From assembly GCA_028274465.1 (NCBI GenBank), contig CM051458.1:13841566-13905565 (forward strand): a DNA stretch of 64,000 nucleotides. Direction: 5' to 3'. Origin of the DNA: Plantago ovata. Lineage: Eukaryota; Streptophyta; Magnoliopsida; Lamiales; Plantaginaceae. Of this stretch, positions 46,601-58,680 are shown one piece after another. The translations under genes were made by a program, and so were the position numbers. Each line of letters begins with the position of its first letter. Positions within the stretch are counted from its first letter, which is position 1. The notes beneath the pieces were generated by a model. The model saw only the letters and a list, made by a program, of their open reading frames with translations, searched no databases and was not told the origin of the DNA.

Positions 46601-46893
46601 AATCCTATGGATTCAGCAACAATTAAGAGATTATGGTATTTCTGCAAAGAAAACACCAATCTTTTGTGATAATACAAGTGCTATTGCTATCACGCAAAAT
46701 CCTAAGTTTCACTCTAGGACAAAGCACATTGATATTAGACATCATTTCATTAGAGATCATGTGGAAAAAGGAGATATTGAGTTTGTGAAAGTAGGTACTG
46801 ATGATCAATTGCTGACATCTTTACCAAGCCCCTACCAGATAATAGGTTCGCAATGCTAAGGTATAACCTTGGATTGATTGAACTACCTCAATA
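43640..46893 (+). pseudogene. pol: C3 pol (protease, integrase, RT, RNase H), broken
   Basis: Protease DSGCGKHMTGN near 43694, stop near 43990, zinc region WLWHKRTSHLN...CNACQQGK (44076-44214), then a damaged start of the integrase core with frameshifts between 44260 and 44600. One long frame 44605-46515 carries the rest of integrase, the complete RT start ([39 protein letters not shown]) and the YVDD box ([11 protein letters not shown]). Small internal deletions remove the region after FLGLQ compared with C2, and a frameshift near 46436 disrupts RNase H, which resumes at 46500-46859. A 1-bp loss near 46809 breaks the final block. Confidence 0.92.
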
Positions 46894-46981
46894 AGGATAC
46901 ATTTGGCAGAATGCTGAAACAGGTATTCAGCAAGCCACAGTATCTTACATAAAAGCTCTGTCCACTAATTTCTTCTAAGGA

Positions 46982-47081
46982 NNNNNNNNNNNNNNNNNNN
47001 NNNNNNNNNNNNNNNNNNNNNNNNNNNNNNNNNNNNNNNNNNNNNNNNNNNNNNNNNNNNNNNNNNNNNNNNNNNNNNNNN
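46982..47081. other. Assembly gap (100 N) hiding several element junctions
   Basis: Exactly 100 N. Left is the post-pol region of C3; right is the middle of a Gypsy interior (G5). The right end of the Copia array, the missing middle of C1 and the left half of G5 must lie here or have been deleted. Confidence 0.97.
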
Positions 47082-47261
47082 CGAAGCTTCTACATCCAAG
47101 TCATCACTCTCTTGGATAATTTACAGAAATTGGTGGATGTCACCCACGTGTTTTTTGAAGAGATACGAGGAGGATTCGGCAAAAGATCAATGCTCGTCTG
47201 GATTATTGGAAGCTAGAGCTAGTAGAGAGCAAGGGAAGTTACATAGCAGCATGAGGGGTCC

Positions 47262-47980
47262 ATGTCGATCAACTTGGTGGGAGATCAACCAGTGGAAATC
47301 ACCATTAAGCAAGTTGCTAAGTGCGAGTGTTACAAGGATGAAGAGCCTCCACTAGCCAAGGAAGAAGAGAAGGACCTTGGTACTGATGAGAGTGGAAAGA
47401 GCAAGAGAATCCCGAGCCACTCCCTCAAAGTTTCGAGTGTTAAGGTCGGGAATTGGCGACTTGAAGATGTCCGTGCCACACTAGACACGGATCTTACTCA
47501 CATGCTCCTTGAATGTGTTTGAGAAGAGCAACTTGGATTGGAAACTATCTGACGCAAAGGGCTATTGTGCAACTGGCGGATGGATCCTTGTGAGACCCGA
47601 AGGCGTTGTGAAAAATGTGTTGGTCAAGATTGGTGAAGCATCTGTATACACCAATTTTGTAGTTATGCCGGCGTCTGCACCTGGAACGGGGGATGTCGTC
47701 TCTTAGGGGAACGTTCTTGACTAAGCACGCTCCGTGATGGACATCTGCCAAAGAACTTGCACTATTGAAGTGGATGGCAAGCAACACGTGTTGAGCCATA
47801 TGATCCACCTGATCCGCCTGATAATTCTTTCACTCTCACTCTTACTGTGTGGTATTGCAGCCTATTATTCTTTCTTATCACAGGTTCGTGGCATGGAGAG
47901 GAGATCGATGAAGGGGAAGTCTAGTACCCGCAAAAGAAGAGATAGGCGCGGACAGGAGTCGAGTCAAAGACTTTAAACAA
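47262..47980 (+). pseudogene. G5 gag-protease remnant
   Basis: Open pieces at 47262-47522 and 47509-47706. The second contains VRPEGVVKNVLVKIGEASVY, similar in layout to the retropepsin region of Athila-type elements (a strand block before NFVVM), followed by stops. Assignment is moderate; the catalytic Asp motif is not seen. Just after it, CGCTATCCGGGAGGCAACCCGG (split motif GGG-AGGCAA-CCC at about 47990-48002) is a hairpin often found downstream of pol in this group. Confidence 0.5.
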
Positions 47981-48596
47981 TGGCGCTATCCGGGAGGCAA
48001 CCCGGAGATTTTATCGCTTTCTTACCGCTTTAGATTTTATTCTCACAAGTTTGATTGAGTATTATAGGTCACTTATACAAGCATAGCTCTCACCTTGGAT
48101 CCACTTTCGACGTTCGGGACGAGCGACGACGTTCAGGTTGGGGAGGAGGTTATCGCTGGTTATCTCTACACTTATCTCGCTTATGATAAACTCGTGAAAT
48201 TTTTTGCATTTGCACGTTTACTGCTTCCTAGGATAGTCTTGCATGTTTTATATGGAGATTATTGCCGAATTTTTTAAACTTTTTTATTGGGTAGATCAAC
48301 CAACTATGCCATTAATCGTATGCTTCATCTCTATGAATTTGTTTGAGGTTTTTCTCGCTTTGCTTGTCACATTTTTGTATTGCACTTAGTTGAGCTAGGT
48401 AGTCTCGACATCACTTAGTGGTGTTTTCTCTACTGCGGTTCACGAAGGCCTTTATAATAGGATGATGCATGTTAGGGTCTTATGGTTGATTTTCCGAGTA
48501 ATTATGTACCTAAGAGGCAACAAGTTTTCACCATGCTTTGAGATTGCTAAATGCCTAGGAAGGAGGTAGTGTGAGGTTGTGTGATCCTTTGTTTAT

Positions 48597-48730
48597 AACC
48601 TATTCTTCCGAATAGGTTTGGGAGGGGGTTACACCATCATTAGACTTGTTTCTGTTTTTCATTTTCGTATCGTGAGTTTATTTTCCTTTTCCGTAAATTT
48701 TGTACTCCAACCTATTCTTTCGAATAGGTT
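48597..48730 (+). repeat. Paired AACCTATTC/GAATAGGTT hairpins of G5
   Basis: Stem-loops at 48597-48618 and 48709-48730 are followed by a purine tract at about 48784-48915, as in G2 and G4. Confidence 0.85.
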
Positions 48731-49520
48731 TGGAGAACGTGTGAGTCATTTTTTTTCTCTCTTTGTTATGCTACTGCTGGCTAGAAAAAAATAGAAAAAA
48801 AAGAAGAAGGAAAATTTCCAGAAAAAAAAGAGAAAAAGAAAAAAGAATCTGGAAACAAAAAAATAAAGAAAAGACCCCAAAAAAGCAAAGAAGGGTCCAT
48901 AAAAAGAAAGCCAAATAGCAGTTTAGCAAAGTATTGAGTCTTTTCCATTTTTGTAATGTTCGTAATCGTGTTGTAATTTTCTATTTTTTATCTTTTTGTC
49001 TTGAGTGTCATCTGTTCTAGACCACCCTCGTCCTGCCATTCAGGAAGTGGTGAATAGCTTAAGACTTTACTTGAGAGATGGGTAGAATAGGGGAGAGTTA
49101 TCTTTTATAGGGAACCCTCCTTCGTTTGATGAGAGCCAGTATTGGTTCGACCTCTTTTGAGGAAAAGTCTTAACATGGTGGAACAGCAGTAAGTCCTCAG
49201 TTTCATAGGCACGGGGCAACCATTCGTATCTTAGCATGCTTCATTACGTCGTCACTGACTAGGTCCAGGTAGAGAATGTTACGAGAGACTATCTTGTCTT
49301 GACATAAGTGCTTATGTGGATGTGTATAAGTCAATCGAGGTATTCTTCAACCTATATTCATGCTTTGATTTATATGGTTTCTGTTCATATGTTATTTGAT
49401 AGATTCAGTAGATTATTTCATTTTATTTGGCATGAAACTCCATTTTGTGTCTTGCATGTTTTTTGTATTAGAGTCTAGCTTAGTTGCTTGAGGACAAGCA
49501 AAGGTTCGGTTTGGGGAGTT

Positions 49521-50791
49521 TGATGAATGTGTATTTTACACTTTCATTCGAGTCTTTTTCACCTATTTTAGCTATCCTCTATGTTAATTTAGCTATATTT
49601 TAGTACATTTTATTAGAATAGTGTCACGTTTCCCTTTAGATTTTATTTTACAGGTTTTGGTTGAAATTCGAAGAATTCCGGGCAATTATATTGAAGTTGA
49701 CAAGGAATTGGTGTTCCAGAAGCCTATTTGGAGTATCTGAAGGTTTCCGGATAGGATTTGAAGTCTAGGGGCCGAATCTGGAGGTTAGAAGGCTACTAGA
49801 AGTCAGAAACCGAGTCCGAAAAGGTGAAGAAATCCAAAAACGCGTCGAAAACGCGGAAATTCCGCGAGAAAACTCTGGGGCGAACCGCCGCACCATGGGG
49901 CGAACCGCCCCGTAGTTTTTCGGGGCCTATATATAGTGCTCAGTTTTTCTCCGAAAATCATATCTTTCCAGACCTTCTCTCTCACCTCTCTCTATAGTTT
50001 TAGGTAGGAACTTCCCGGGGCCTGTCCTGGGAGTTCTGTAGCTTAGGGGATACTTTTTTATAGCAGTTTGGAGCTCGTAGGACCGCAATCATCCGGAGAT
50101 TGACAACCTTCGGTAACTTTGTATCTTACAGTTTTATTCTACTTATTTTATATTCTTTCAACATGTTTTCTTCTATGATTTCTGTTGATTGCATGCTTAT
50201 TATGAGTAGCTAAACTTATCGTTGGTGGTAGTATGTGAATTCTTAGCGAAGGGAAGATAATCATGCTAATGGCTATATCGCGCATTATACTCCGTGTCAT
50301 TGCTTTATTTCGTTGATTAGTTGTAACCAAAATTCTCGTATGTTGTATTGATTATTATGCACAATTGGACACTAGTCGACCATCAGACCAATTATCTTCG
50401 TAGTGTTGAATAATTACGGAACACATTAGGACAATCGTGATTGACTAGTCAGACCAAATTATCTTCGTAGTGCTTAATACTTGCAACATGACACTAGATT
50501 GATTCAAAGATCTCTATGCAAGACCGAGGAATTTATGCATGATTATCGACCCGTTATGTTAAGAAGGACCATACTATCACCAATCTCCATTATCTGCTAG
50601 AAACCCCCTATTGCTATCTGTCTGCTGTTTTATATTCTCTTGTTAAATAGATAAAGCTAGTTATAGTCCTGAGAGAACGACACTCGAGTCATTCTACTGC
50701 TACACTACGGTTTTCATTGTAGTTGTGGATTGCCTTTGGCTAAATACAAATTTATTTGACTGAATCCGGAGCACGACATCCGCGTTCATCA
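49521..50791 (+). repeat. G5 3' LTR
   Basis: TGATGAATG follows GGTTTGGGGAGTT; the palindrome TTGCTTGAGGACAAGCAA lies at 49484-49501. It ends GTTCATCA. It is more diverged from the G4 LTRs than they are from each other: the GC-rich block is shortened to about 49875-49913 and the 50330-50520 segment is rearranged. Confidence 0.9.
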
Positions 50792-50796
50792 CTTTC

Positions 50797-51982
50797 CAAT
50801 CTCTACATCAAAAGTGGCTTCTTCTTCTTCAGTGCCTGAGCTCTCTACCTCACTGTCTTCAGAGCTAGTATCAATGCACAGCGCATCGATTTTTGCTTGA
50901 AGCTTTTTCTTTTCTTCAGCAATCAAAGCCCTTTTGAACTTCTTCTTCTTTTCAACAGATTTTCCTTTCAGCAAAGGACAATTTGCTTTGAAGTGTCCAG
51001 GCTTTTTGCAATAAAAGCAGAGATCATTGTCAACTTCTGGTTCTTCAGAAGGATTTACTTGCTGAGCTTGCTTGTTCAGCGAGCTAGCCTCATTCTTGTA
51101 TTTATGGTAGCTGTTACCAAGATGCTTTTTCAGCTTCTCTTTTGCTTTTCGCCTTTCAAGTTCCTTACTGATGAATTTCTTCATGTTTTTAACAACTAAA
51201 GCATTTTCCTCAGCAGGCTCTTTATCATTCTGCTTTTCAGAAGATGACGGGTTTGCAGCAAGAGCAATGTTTTGCGATTTTTCAGCAAACATATTTTCTC
51301 TTTGCTTTGTCTCGTAGTTGAAAGTAGCAAGATGAGAGAACAACTCTGTAGGTGTGATATTTGGCATTCCTTGATTATAATAGAAATTATGAGTATGGAT
51401 CCACTCTTGGTTTAGACTTCTAATAATGGTTTTCACCTTCTCAAAATCTGAATAGAGATTTCCAACTCCTAAGGCAGCCATCTCACTTACTAGAGTTGTG
51501 AATCTGAAATCCAAGTCTTCTAGTGACTCATTTGTACCTTGTTTAAAGTTCAAGAACTTTAACTTAAGTACTTCAAGTTTGTTATCCTTGGTTTTATCAG
51601 ATCCAACACAAAGATCTTGAACCATTTTCCAAGCTTCCTTAGCAGTTTTGGCACCCCACAGTTTGCACTGTATAGTATCCGGAGTTGATCGAATGATGAT
51701 GTTTCTTGCTTGGCCATCAAGACGGAATCTTTTGGCTTCGTCGGAAGTCCATTCCTCTCTTGGTTTTGGAACGACAGTATCGACTGGTTCACCTAAGATA
51801 GTTTCCTTACCAGCTTTTGTGGTTTTGTGAGGAAAACTTCTCTCAAGTTTAGTGATCTTGATAGGTCCATCATTTATGACAGTGACCATTTCATCAGTAA
51901 TGGCCTCAAGATGTAGCATCATGTTGTTTCGCCATTTTTCATAGTTTTCCAGCTTCAGCAAGGGAGCGTCTCCTAAAGACAT
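50797..51982 (-). pseudogene. gag: C1 gag, 5' 397 codons, truncated by G5
   Basis: The minus-strand frame begins MSLGDAPLLKLENYEKW at 51982. It keeps the whole capsid-like part and the CCHC knuckle (CFYCKKPGHFKANC), and is open until the G5 insertion after FDVEIG. No internal stop is seen in this part, so C1 gag was intact until interrupted. The remaining gag codons and pol are not in the visible sequence. Confidence 0.92.
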
Positions 51983-52081
51983 CCTATCAGCAAAAGACTA
52001 CCAAACTGATCAAGTGAGAGTGATTTACGGAAAGCACCTAAGGGGATCTCGGTTCAGTGCTGAAGGTTAAAGAACCTCCAA

Positions 52082-52092
52082 CTCTGATACCA
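52082..52092 (-). other. C1 primer binding site (initiator tRNA-Met)
   Basis: The minus strand reads TGGTATCAGAG, 2 bp after the 5' LTR. The next base differs from C2 and C3 (GTTGG instead of CTGG). Confidence 0.88.
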
Positions 52093-52094
52093 CT

Positions 52095-53609
52095 TGTTGG
52101 TCCCTTTAAACAACAAGAAAAGACTAGGGGGGGGTGAATAGTCTTTTCAAACTTTCATCGTTTAAAAACTTTCTCAGCAAGTGATTATTATTTTTCAGTA
52201 ATGAGTTTGTTGATACTTAACTTTCTCAGCAAGTACTAGTTACTTTTCAGTAATGAGTTTTACTGGTACTTTAAAAATAGAGTGCGAATGTCTTTATACA
52301 ATAAGTGCTTTTCAGAGAGTGATAGTTTCAGCAAGTGAGCAGAGTGACAGTGTACAAAAAGATAAGCTTGCTGAAAACTAAATGTGGTAAAGTAAATCAC
52401 ACAAACACTTTTATAGTGGTATCTGAGAGTGGCGTAATCTCTCAACTAATCCACTTTGTGCTTTCTAGGACTGAATCCACTAATATAAGCTTGAGGTTCC
52501 TTACAACACTTATCTATAATGATTCTTCAGAAAGCAAAGCACACTTGCTTCGTTTCCAACCTAACTAGAGAACGAAACCTTGTTCTCAACCAATCTTGGG
52601 ACACTTAATCAGCAAAACTATACTTGATTAATTCCCCCTGAATTTCATGCCTGAAAAAGGGTGTTTATCAGTTAGAGAGGTTTGGGATGAGATGACTTGA
52701 GTATAACTTATTCAGCTATAACAAGTTATCTAAAGAAACACAACTTGAAATACTTTTCAGTAAACAAGTTAAGTTGTTTCTGGTGTCAAGACTTGTTCTT
52801 GTTCGAAAGAAAGAACACTTAACTAATTTCTTAGTCGTGAATGTTCTACTTCTTCACAAGTAGCTTTTGTTTCAAGATTAAGTTTCGGAACGGATCAATA
52901 GGCAGTAAAGAGTATGGAAGATTGAGTGTTTAAGCACAAGTGAGAGTTTGATCACGTTGTTGACACACTTCAACTCTTTGCCGGATGACCTCTATTTATA
53001 GTGAATCAAGGGAGCCGTTTGAATTTCAAATTTTAAGGCTTTGTTCCTTAAGATGTCACTATCTTGCTTTTGTACTTTCAGCAGCGTCCTTCATTTGTCT
53101 TCTAGTCTTCATGTTCTTCGCGTGCCTACTTTGCATTTAATGTTCATTTGAATGGAATTCAAATGTGAACGTTGGAGCCAAAATGCAAGTACTTTCAGCA
53201 AGGAGGTCACATATGTATTTCAGCAAGCGGTCAGTCTCAGTTTCAGCAAGCACAACCTACTATGTCATATAGATTTTCACTTATGCAAGTTGTTGCTGAA
53301 ATTTCCACTTTCTGAGCAACATGTGCCTTTGTAGATACATTTCTCAGAATTCTTCATAAGTCTTCAGTCTTCGAATCTTCAAGTTTCTGAGTGGTTCTAG
53401 TGCTTCAATAGTTCATTTGTAAAAACATAGTACATCATCAGCAAAACTAAAGCACCTAACTAGTACCTACACTAAGTCTTCAGCAAACGTTCCTCTTTTA
53501 CAATGTCCTTAAAATTCTAAATTCCTATGGACCTTAAGAGTACTAGTTACTGGACTTTCCTTAATTTAGCATGGTTAATTGCTCATCAAAATTTACAAGT
53601 TTCCTAACA
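52095..53609 (-). repeat. C1 5' LTR (minus strand)
   Basis: The plus strand runs from TGTTGGTCCC to TTTCCTAACA, 1,515 bp, collinear with 10930-12448. It is followed by GTTTA at 53610-53614. Confidence 0.93.
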
Positions 53610-53614
53610 GTTTA

Positions 53615-54700
53615 GGATTAGTTTAAAGTTTTAATTATTTTTCTTATACTATTTAGGATTAATTTGTGGTAAAGCTGTATTTCGGAAACATTAACAAAAC
53701 AAAATATTAAACTTAAATTAGGGCGGAGGAAGTAGTAAAATTCTATAATATCACTCTCCAATTTAGTATTACTTCTATCAATAATTTTAATTTATACTTA
53801 CCTTTATTTTACTCAGTCGGACTCATCGTTCTACGAGATTGAAAATAGGGAAAAGTTTAAGCCAGACATATTAGAGTATGTTCGTGTCAAATTCAAGAGA
53901 CACAAAATGCAATTTCAAATAATTCATTGTTTATAACATGCGGTACTAAAATGGTTATAATAATTTGTGGTCATGCATATGAAAAAAGAATCGTAACTCA
54001 AATTCTATGTCTGCCCTTTCAAAATATGAAAGATGAACTATGTTTAGTTTAATTGGTATATTTTCAATACATATATAGCTATTATCATTCCTACAAACGA
54101 GGTGGTTGAACATGTTAAATATTTCGTTATGCAGTTGCTGCCCCTATGATTCTACGTACGTAGTAGTTGAATTTAGATAGCATCCACCGTAATTGTTGTG
54201 TCGGTTGAGAGAGAGTGAGATACTATATAAGCAGATATGCAAACTAATATGGTTTGATGCATTTTAAGTTATTTCAAAAGCAAGTATGTGTCTTCTAAGT
54301 GGATAATATTATGTATGGCGTAGTTGTGAGTAATGTACCAGCCCGAGGTTCTATCTTGATCAAATATTTGATTGGTCTTTATGTATGAAATCGGAGTGGG
54401 ATTGTCCCTAAACCCGCAAGGTCTGCGGAATGTTGGTCCCATGACATAGTTATCCCTGCCCAGAGGTTTGATGGGAATATTGAGAACTTAAGGGCGTTTC
54501 ACATCAGCTGGTGGCATAAAGTATATGTAAGTAGACGTACAATCATACACTCTAAAATGGTATGAGATATTTTGGATGATTTAAAAATCAAACTTGTGCC
54601 AGATCGGGTCAAAAACAGATAATATCATACAAGTGAGATGTACTGTATCTGACACAATCATGAGGCCTTGCGAGTGATTAAAAAAACAAAATTGTGTAAC
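53615..54700. other. AT-rich spacer right of C1
   Basis: I see no gene. At about 54540-54660 there is a decayed copy of the TRIM-like LTR core (GGTATGAGATATTTTGG...AATATCATAC). Confidence 0.55.
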
Positions 54701-55275
54701 TGTAATACCTCGCATCCCATATTGCTTATGAGTGAATGGGATAAAGGGTACATATGTTAGACCACCACTCTCATATGGTCTGAGGCCTTTTTGGTGATAT
54801 CAAAATTAAATCTTTGCGGGCTCAAGTCCAAAGCGGATAATATCATATCATCGCGACATTTGTGGGTTCGTCATGAGTAACCTCGCCGGCCCAACGGGCC
54901 GGGGTCGGTCCATTAGTGGTTGGGTCGTTACAAGTGGTATTAGAGCCGGATGATCTGGAATTGAAAGAACTGAGTGCTATACGGGGCAAAGCGCTACACC
55001 GTATAAGCGGTGGGAGCCACCTCTTGAGCCCATAGGATCCACCTCTAGAATCCTGCACGGATGGTCTCTTATGAGTGAATGAGATAAATGGTATATATGT
55101 TGACCACCACTCTCGCATGGTATGAGGCATTTTGGGTCATATCAAAGGTATAGTTGTGTTGGGTCAGGCCCAAAGCGGATAATATCATACCATCGAGACG
55201 TGTGTGGGTCTGTCATGAGTAACCTCTCTGGCCCAACAAGTTGAGTCTCGGTCTTTTACTGGCCGGGTCGTTACA
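54701..55275 (+). mobile_element. TRIM-like (terminal-repeat in miniature) LTR element
   Basis: The left terminal repeat, 54701-54932 (TGTAATACC...GTCGTTACA), is followed after AG by TGGTATTAGAGCC (54935-54947), a slightly mutated initiator-Met primer site. A 120-bp interior and a right repeat at about 55067-55275, also ending GTCGTTACA, follow. Both repeats share ACCACTCTC...ATGG, AAGCGGATAATATCATA and GTCATGAGTAACCTC. There is no coding capacity. Target duplication is not clear. Confidence 0.75.
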
Positions 55276-58200
55276 ATACGGTGTGGAGCAAAGCGGACAA
55301 TATCATAATACAATGATATGCGTATATGACCGATTTTAGATGTACTCAAATAATCATCAAATAATTTCGTTAAATTGTAATGTCTTTTAGTAATCTTGAC
55401 ATAAGGAAAATTATGTCGTGGCATCGGCACGGGCTAGTACTGGTATATATCTAATATAGACTAATACAAAGTGGGTATATATAGTTGACAATTATCTGAA
55501 ATTTAAGTTTACAAGAGTAATGACAAATGACTACCGCCACTGAAAATAAAACATAAATTGTCCTAGTTACTTACAATGTGATGGGGGGTGTAAACATAGA
55601 GAGTTACCGACTTAGTACAAGTGTTGATGCACGACGTACTCCTCTAATCAGGCTTAATTCGTCTTTCCTTCTCAATTCGTTCGTCCTCAATTCCCTTTAA
55701 TTCGTCCGTCGTTGTGAGCTTACAATGTTTAATTCCCACTCTCTCCACTCATTTTTCTTGTTTATCCGTACCATTCAATTTTTTACGGTTTTTTTAATGA
55801 CTTTTCTTAACACTTTATTATGAGTTCTACCACTGCCCAGGTCTAAAATATGTCGTAGTAGTATTTTTCTTATTCTGTTTTGGATCTAGTGATGTTTATC
55901 AACCTACATTTCTACAAACATGTACGAAATCGTTCCCTTGTTTTACCAGCTACGTACCTCATTTCGTAAGAGAAACTTGCACAGAACTTTCTTAGAGTAT
56001 ATGTGTATAGGAGTTATAAGGTGGTCCAGCGGAAATACGTTTCTGGACATGGAGAGTATATGTGCATGTAAATGCAGAAGGCCACACATCATCTCGAAAA
56101 TTACAAACCACAGATTCATCTCACTGCACAGTCACATTAATTCTGCGGTGCAAATTCATTCACATATATAGAAAAATACTCATATGTTTTTTTTATTCTA
56201 TACGTATTCCATTTTTATCCGTTTCTTTGGATTCTATACGTTTCTATTTTTGGCATATATTTATCTCACAACGTTATTGTGGGTCCTGCCACTAAACCAA
56301 CACACTACACTCATCATATAAACCTCCTAAAACTCTGATCCAAAAGCAAACGTATAGAATCCAAAAAAACGGATGAGTACTTATAACTTATCCATTCACT
56401 TTTTTTTAAACGGCTTATTGATTCAGATGTACGACTTGTGAGTATCCTCAAAATATCTGGACGGAGTGAAAGAGATCAACACTCTAAGCTGATCCTTTGC
56501 AGCTTCTGGAAAATACGCCAGATTATTTGATACAGATGAACCCTAACTTCATTGAATTTGGTAAAGAAGTTGATACTACACCGTTTTGCACACGAACTCG
56601 TTTCTTCTGTTAGCTCACGCTCTGGCTCGTCTTGTGCAACATCAAGTGCACACGCTCTTTTATTCTTTAGACGCTCTGTGTTCTATTCCAGTTCTTCTTC
56701 TTGACTTCTTCTTTCTTCTTGGGCAAATATAAATTTTGGCGGGTTAAAACTTGAAGTGACAAAAGAAACGATTTAGGTAATGTGGTGATTGCATAATGGC
56801 CCGTATGTTTACTGATTTCGCTAATATGCCGCTTAAGTACAGTGATGGAATTTGCAGAGAAACTTTTTTTTTATTGTTTGGATGACAATATGGACATTTA
56901 TTGTGACCTTAAAACAAAGAAAATTTTCCTTCTCTTTGAGGATATGAAGTTTGTGCTTATTCTTTACTACAAAAGTTTTTTCTTTTTGAAACGTCAATAT
57001 ATTAAATATTAAACATCCGATACTACAGTACCATACATAATTAGCCAGTCTTTAGTACGAAAGTTATCCGCACATATGAGACACCTTTTGTATCTCGTGT
57101 GGGAATCTCGACTATATGATAAAATTTTAACTCCCCAAAAATTTAAATTATTGTACAGAAATTAGTTATTAAATCCCCTAAAAGTTTAAATTGTTTTCTT
57201 CTTTGTTTTTTCGTTGTAATAAATTAACTCTTTAGCTACTTAAGAAAACCAAGAATATATGGAGGATGGAGTCGGCGACCCTCAAAATTTTGAGAGTGGC
57301 TTAATGCTTATTACGTTCGCCCCTACAAATTTATTTTTCACTATACTTTACTTTACTTCAAATAATCGTACTCTTAGTATGCATAAAATTGTTTAAAAAG
57401 AAAAAGAATAATCTTGTAAAGTGCCTATTAGCTTGTGATTGAGTAAATGTGAAGCAAGGTAACTAACAGAGATACATACAATAGATGCACTATTTTTTGC
57501 ATCTTATCTTTCCGATACTCAATGCACGCGCAATCTCTCACTTTTACCTTTTCTTTCAATTTGTCGTAAAAGAAATTCTTTTATGATCACGAAGTAGCAA
57601 TATTTGTTGCAAAATTTCAACTGAACGATGATGGAAGTTACATATAACAATACATAAAGCTTGATAATAGTAGCTCATGATGGTTTTAGAATCATTCTTC
57701 TTCATATTAATATAATGATAATGAGATGAAAGTAAAATAGTAAGATTTCAAGGTTGCGGGTCATGTGGCAAAACATGTGGTAAATTTGTGCAAGCTAAAG
57801 TACTGCAATATAAAACTTCCTTTTTGTCTCTTAACAATGACATTATAGATGAAGAGGTGGCAGCGGCGAAGCCAGAGACAAAATTTAGGGGAGTCCAAGT
57901 TAAACTTATATGATATTTGCTAGATAATAATCTAATAAAAGAATTTTAAAAACAAAATTATTTTTCACATGTTTCTAACTATATTTTTACGTTCAAATAT
58001 CAATACTCTACATCAATATGCATAAGTTTAACTTTGAATTAATATAAAATTTCAAGCATTAAAAAGAAAAAGATTGAAAAAGAAAAGAAAAAATGATAAA
58101 TTTTAAAATGATGTAGATAAAAAGAAAATTTTAAATGATTGATAAAAACTAAACAAACACATAAACATAAGAGAAAAGAGAAGGAACATAATTATAGAAA

Positions 58201-58349
58201 AATAATCAAATTTGGGGTTAAGGGGGTATCGAACACGCGCCTCCCAAGTAAAGGTAATATGTTCCTACCACTAGAACAAACGATATTTATTGATTTTTAC
58301 TACTACATACGCATTAATACTCAAAGTTTCAGTGGTGGTATACTATATA
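55276..58349. other. AT-rich intergenic stretch
   Basis: No gene recognised. It contains a 36-bp inverted repeat (56217-56253 with 56340-56374, centred on ATTCTATACGTTT). From about 57865, two phrases (GGCGAAGCCAGA at 57872 and GGTATCGAACACGCGCCTC near 58227) recall widespread plant repeats. ORFs here are short and featureless. Confidence 0.5.
56217..56374. repeat. Inverted repeat, possible MITE core
   Basis: Arms of about 36 bp with an 86-bp centre. GGACGGAGTG at about 56459, Stowaway-like, may mark one end. Boundaries uncertain. Confidence 0.5.
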
Positions 58350-58680
58350 CTCCCTCCATTTACTCATAAGTTTCACAAGTTTCTCAGAACTTCTGAGGGC
58401 AGATCATTTAATAAAATTGTGGTTACCGTCTTATTTGAATAAAAATGAAAATATATTATGGGTGGGATATTAGTTGAATAAAAAATGAAGAAACTATGGT
58501 GGGTGGAGTATTATTATAGTAAAGAATGAATTAAGAATGGTGAGTGGGGTGGTAAAGTTCAAAATATAGTTGAACGGTGGGGATTTAGGTTATAAAAAAT
58601 ATTTCCAATTTTTGAATGAGAAGCTTCTAACGGATTGTCTAAACTGGAAAAACAGGAAGATTTAGAGGGAACAGAGAGAG
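58350..58680. mobile_element. Stowaway-like MITE, 331 bp
   Basis: The left end CTCCCTCCATTTACTC is preceded by TA (58348-58349), and the right end GAGGGAACAGAGAGAG is followed by TA (58681-58682). Termini are imperfect inverted repeats. The TA target and CTCCCTCC start are typical of Tc1/mariner-related Stowaway MITEs. Confidence 0.72.

Larger units (their letters stand above)
36942..46981 (+). mobile_element. C3: further units of the Copia tandem array (third-ORF remnant, shared LTR, gag-pol), cut by N gap
   Basis: From left: third-ORF 3' half (36945-39437), untranslated end and polypurine tract (to 39701), one LTR (39702-41278), then primer site and gag-pol of a next unit (41391-46893). 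The LTR serves as 3' LTR of one unit and 5' LTR of the next. The layout indicates at least three units in tandem, with part of an LTR, gag and pol of the middle unit deleted. Confidence 0.85.
47082..50791 (+). mobile_element. G5: right-hand remnant of a family-1 Gypsy element
   Basis: The interior starts abruptly after the gap, holds a decayed protease-region remnant, then the noncoding 3' region and a 3' LTR (49521-50791). RT, RNase H and integrase are absent. It is inserted in the gag of C1: the C1 gag resumes on the minus strand at 50792-50797. The candidate target duplication CTTTC (50792-50796) cannot be paired because the left end is missing. Confidence 0.85.
10930..53609 (-). mobile_element. 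C1: outermost Ty1/Copia (Sirevirus-like) element, minus strand, filled with nested elements
   Basis: The 5' LTR is at 52095-53609 and the 3' LTR at 10930-12448, both read on the minus strand, and GTTTA flanks both ends. Own parts present: primer site 52082-52092, gag 50797-51982, the 3' portion of the env-position ORF 12710-15003, and polypurine tract 12449-12463. Its pol and the 5' part of the third ORF are not seen. They should lie next to the Copia array's right end and are probably inside the N gap, or deleted. Sirevirus assignment rests on long LTRs (about 1.5 kb), initiator-Met primer site, an AAAAAGGGGG polypurine tract and an extra ORF after pol. Confidence 0.88.

Noticed and set aside
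54843-55430. Minus-strand ORFs with repeated 'REVTHD' text
   Set aside because: They are reverse readings of the TRIM-like terminal repeats.
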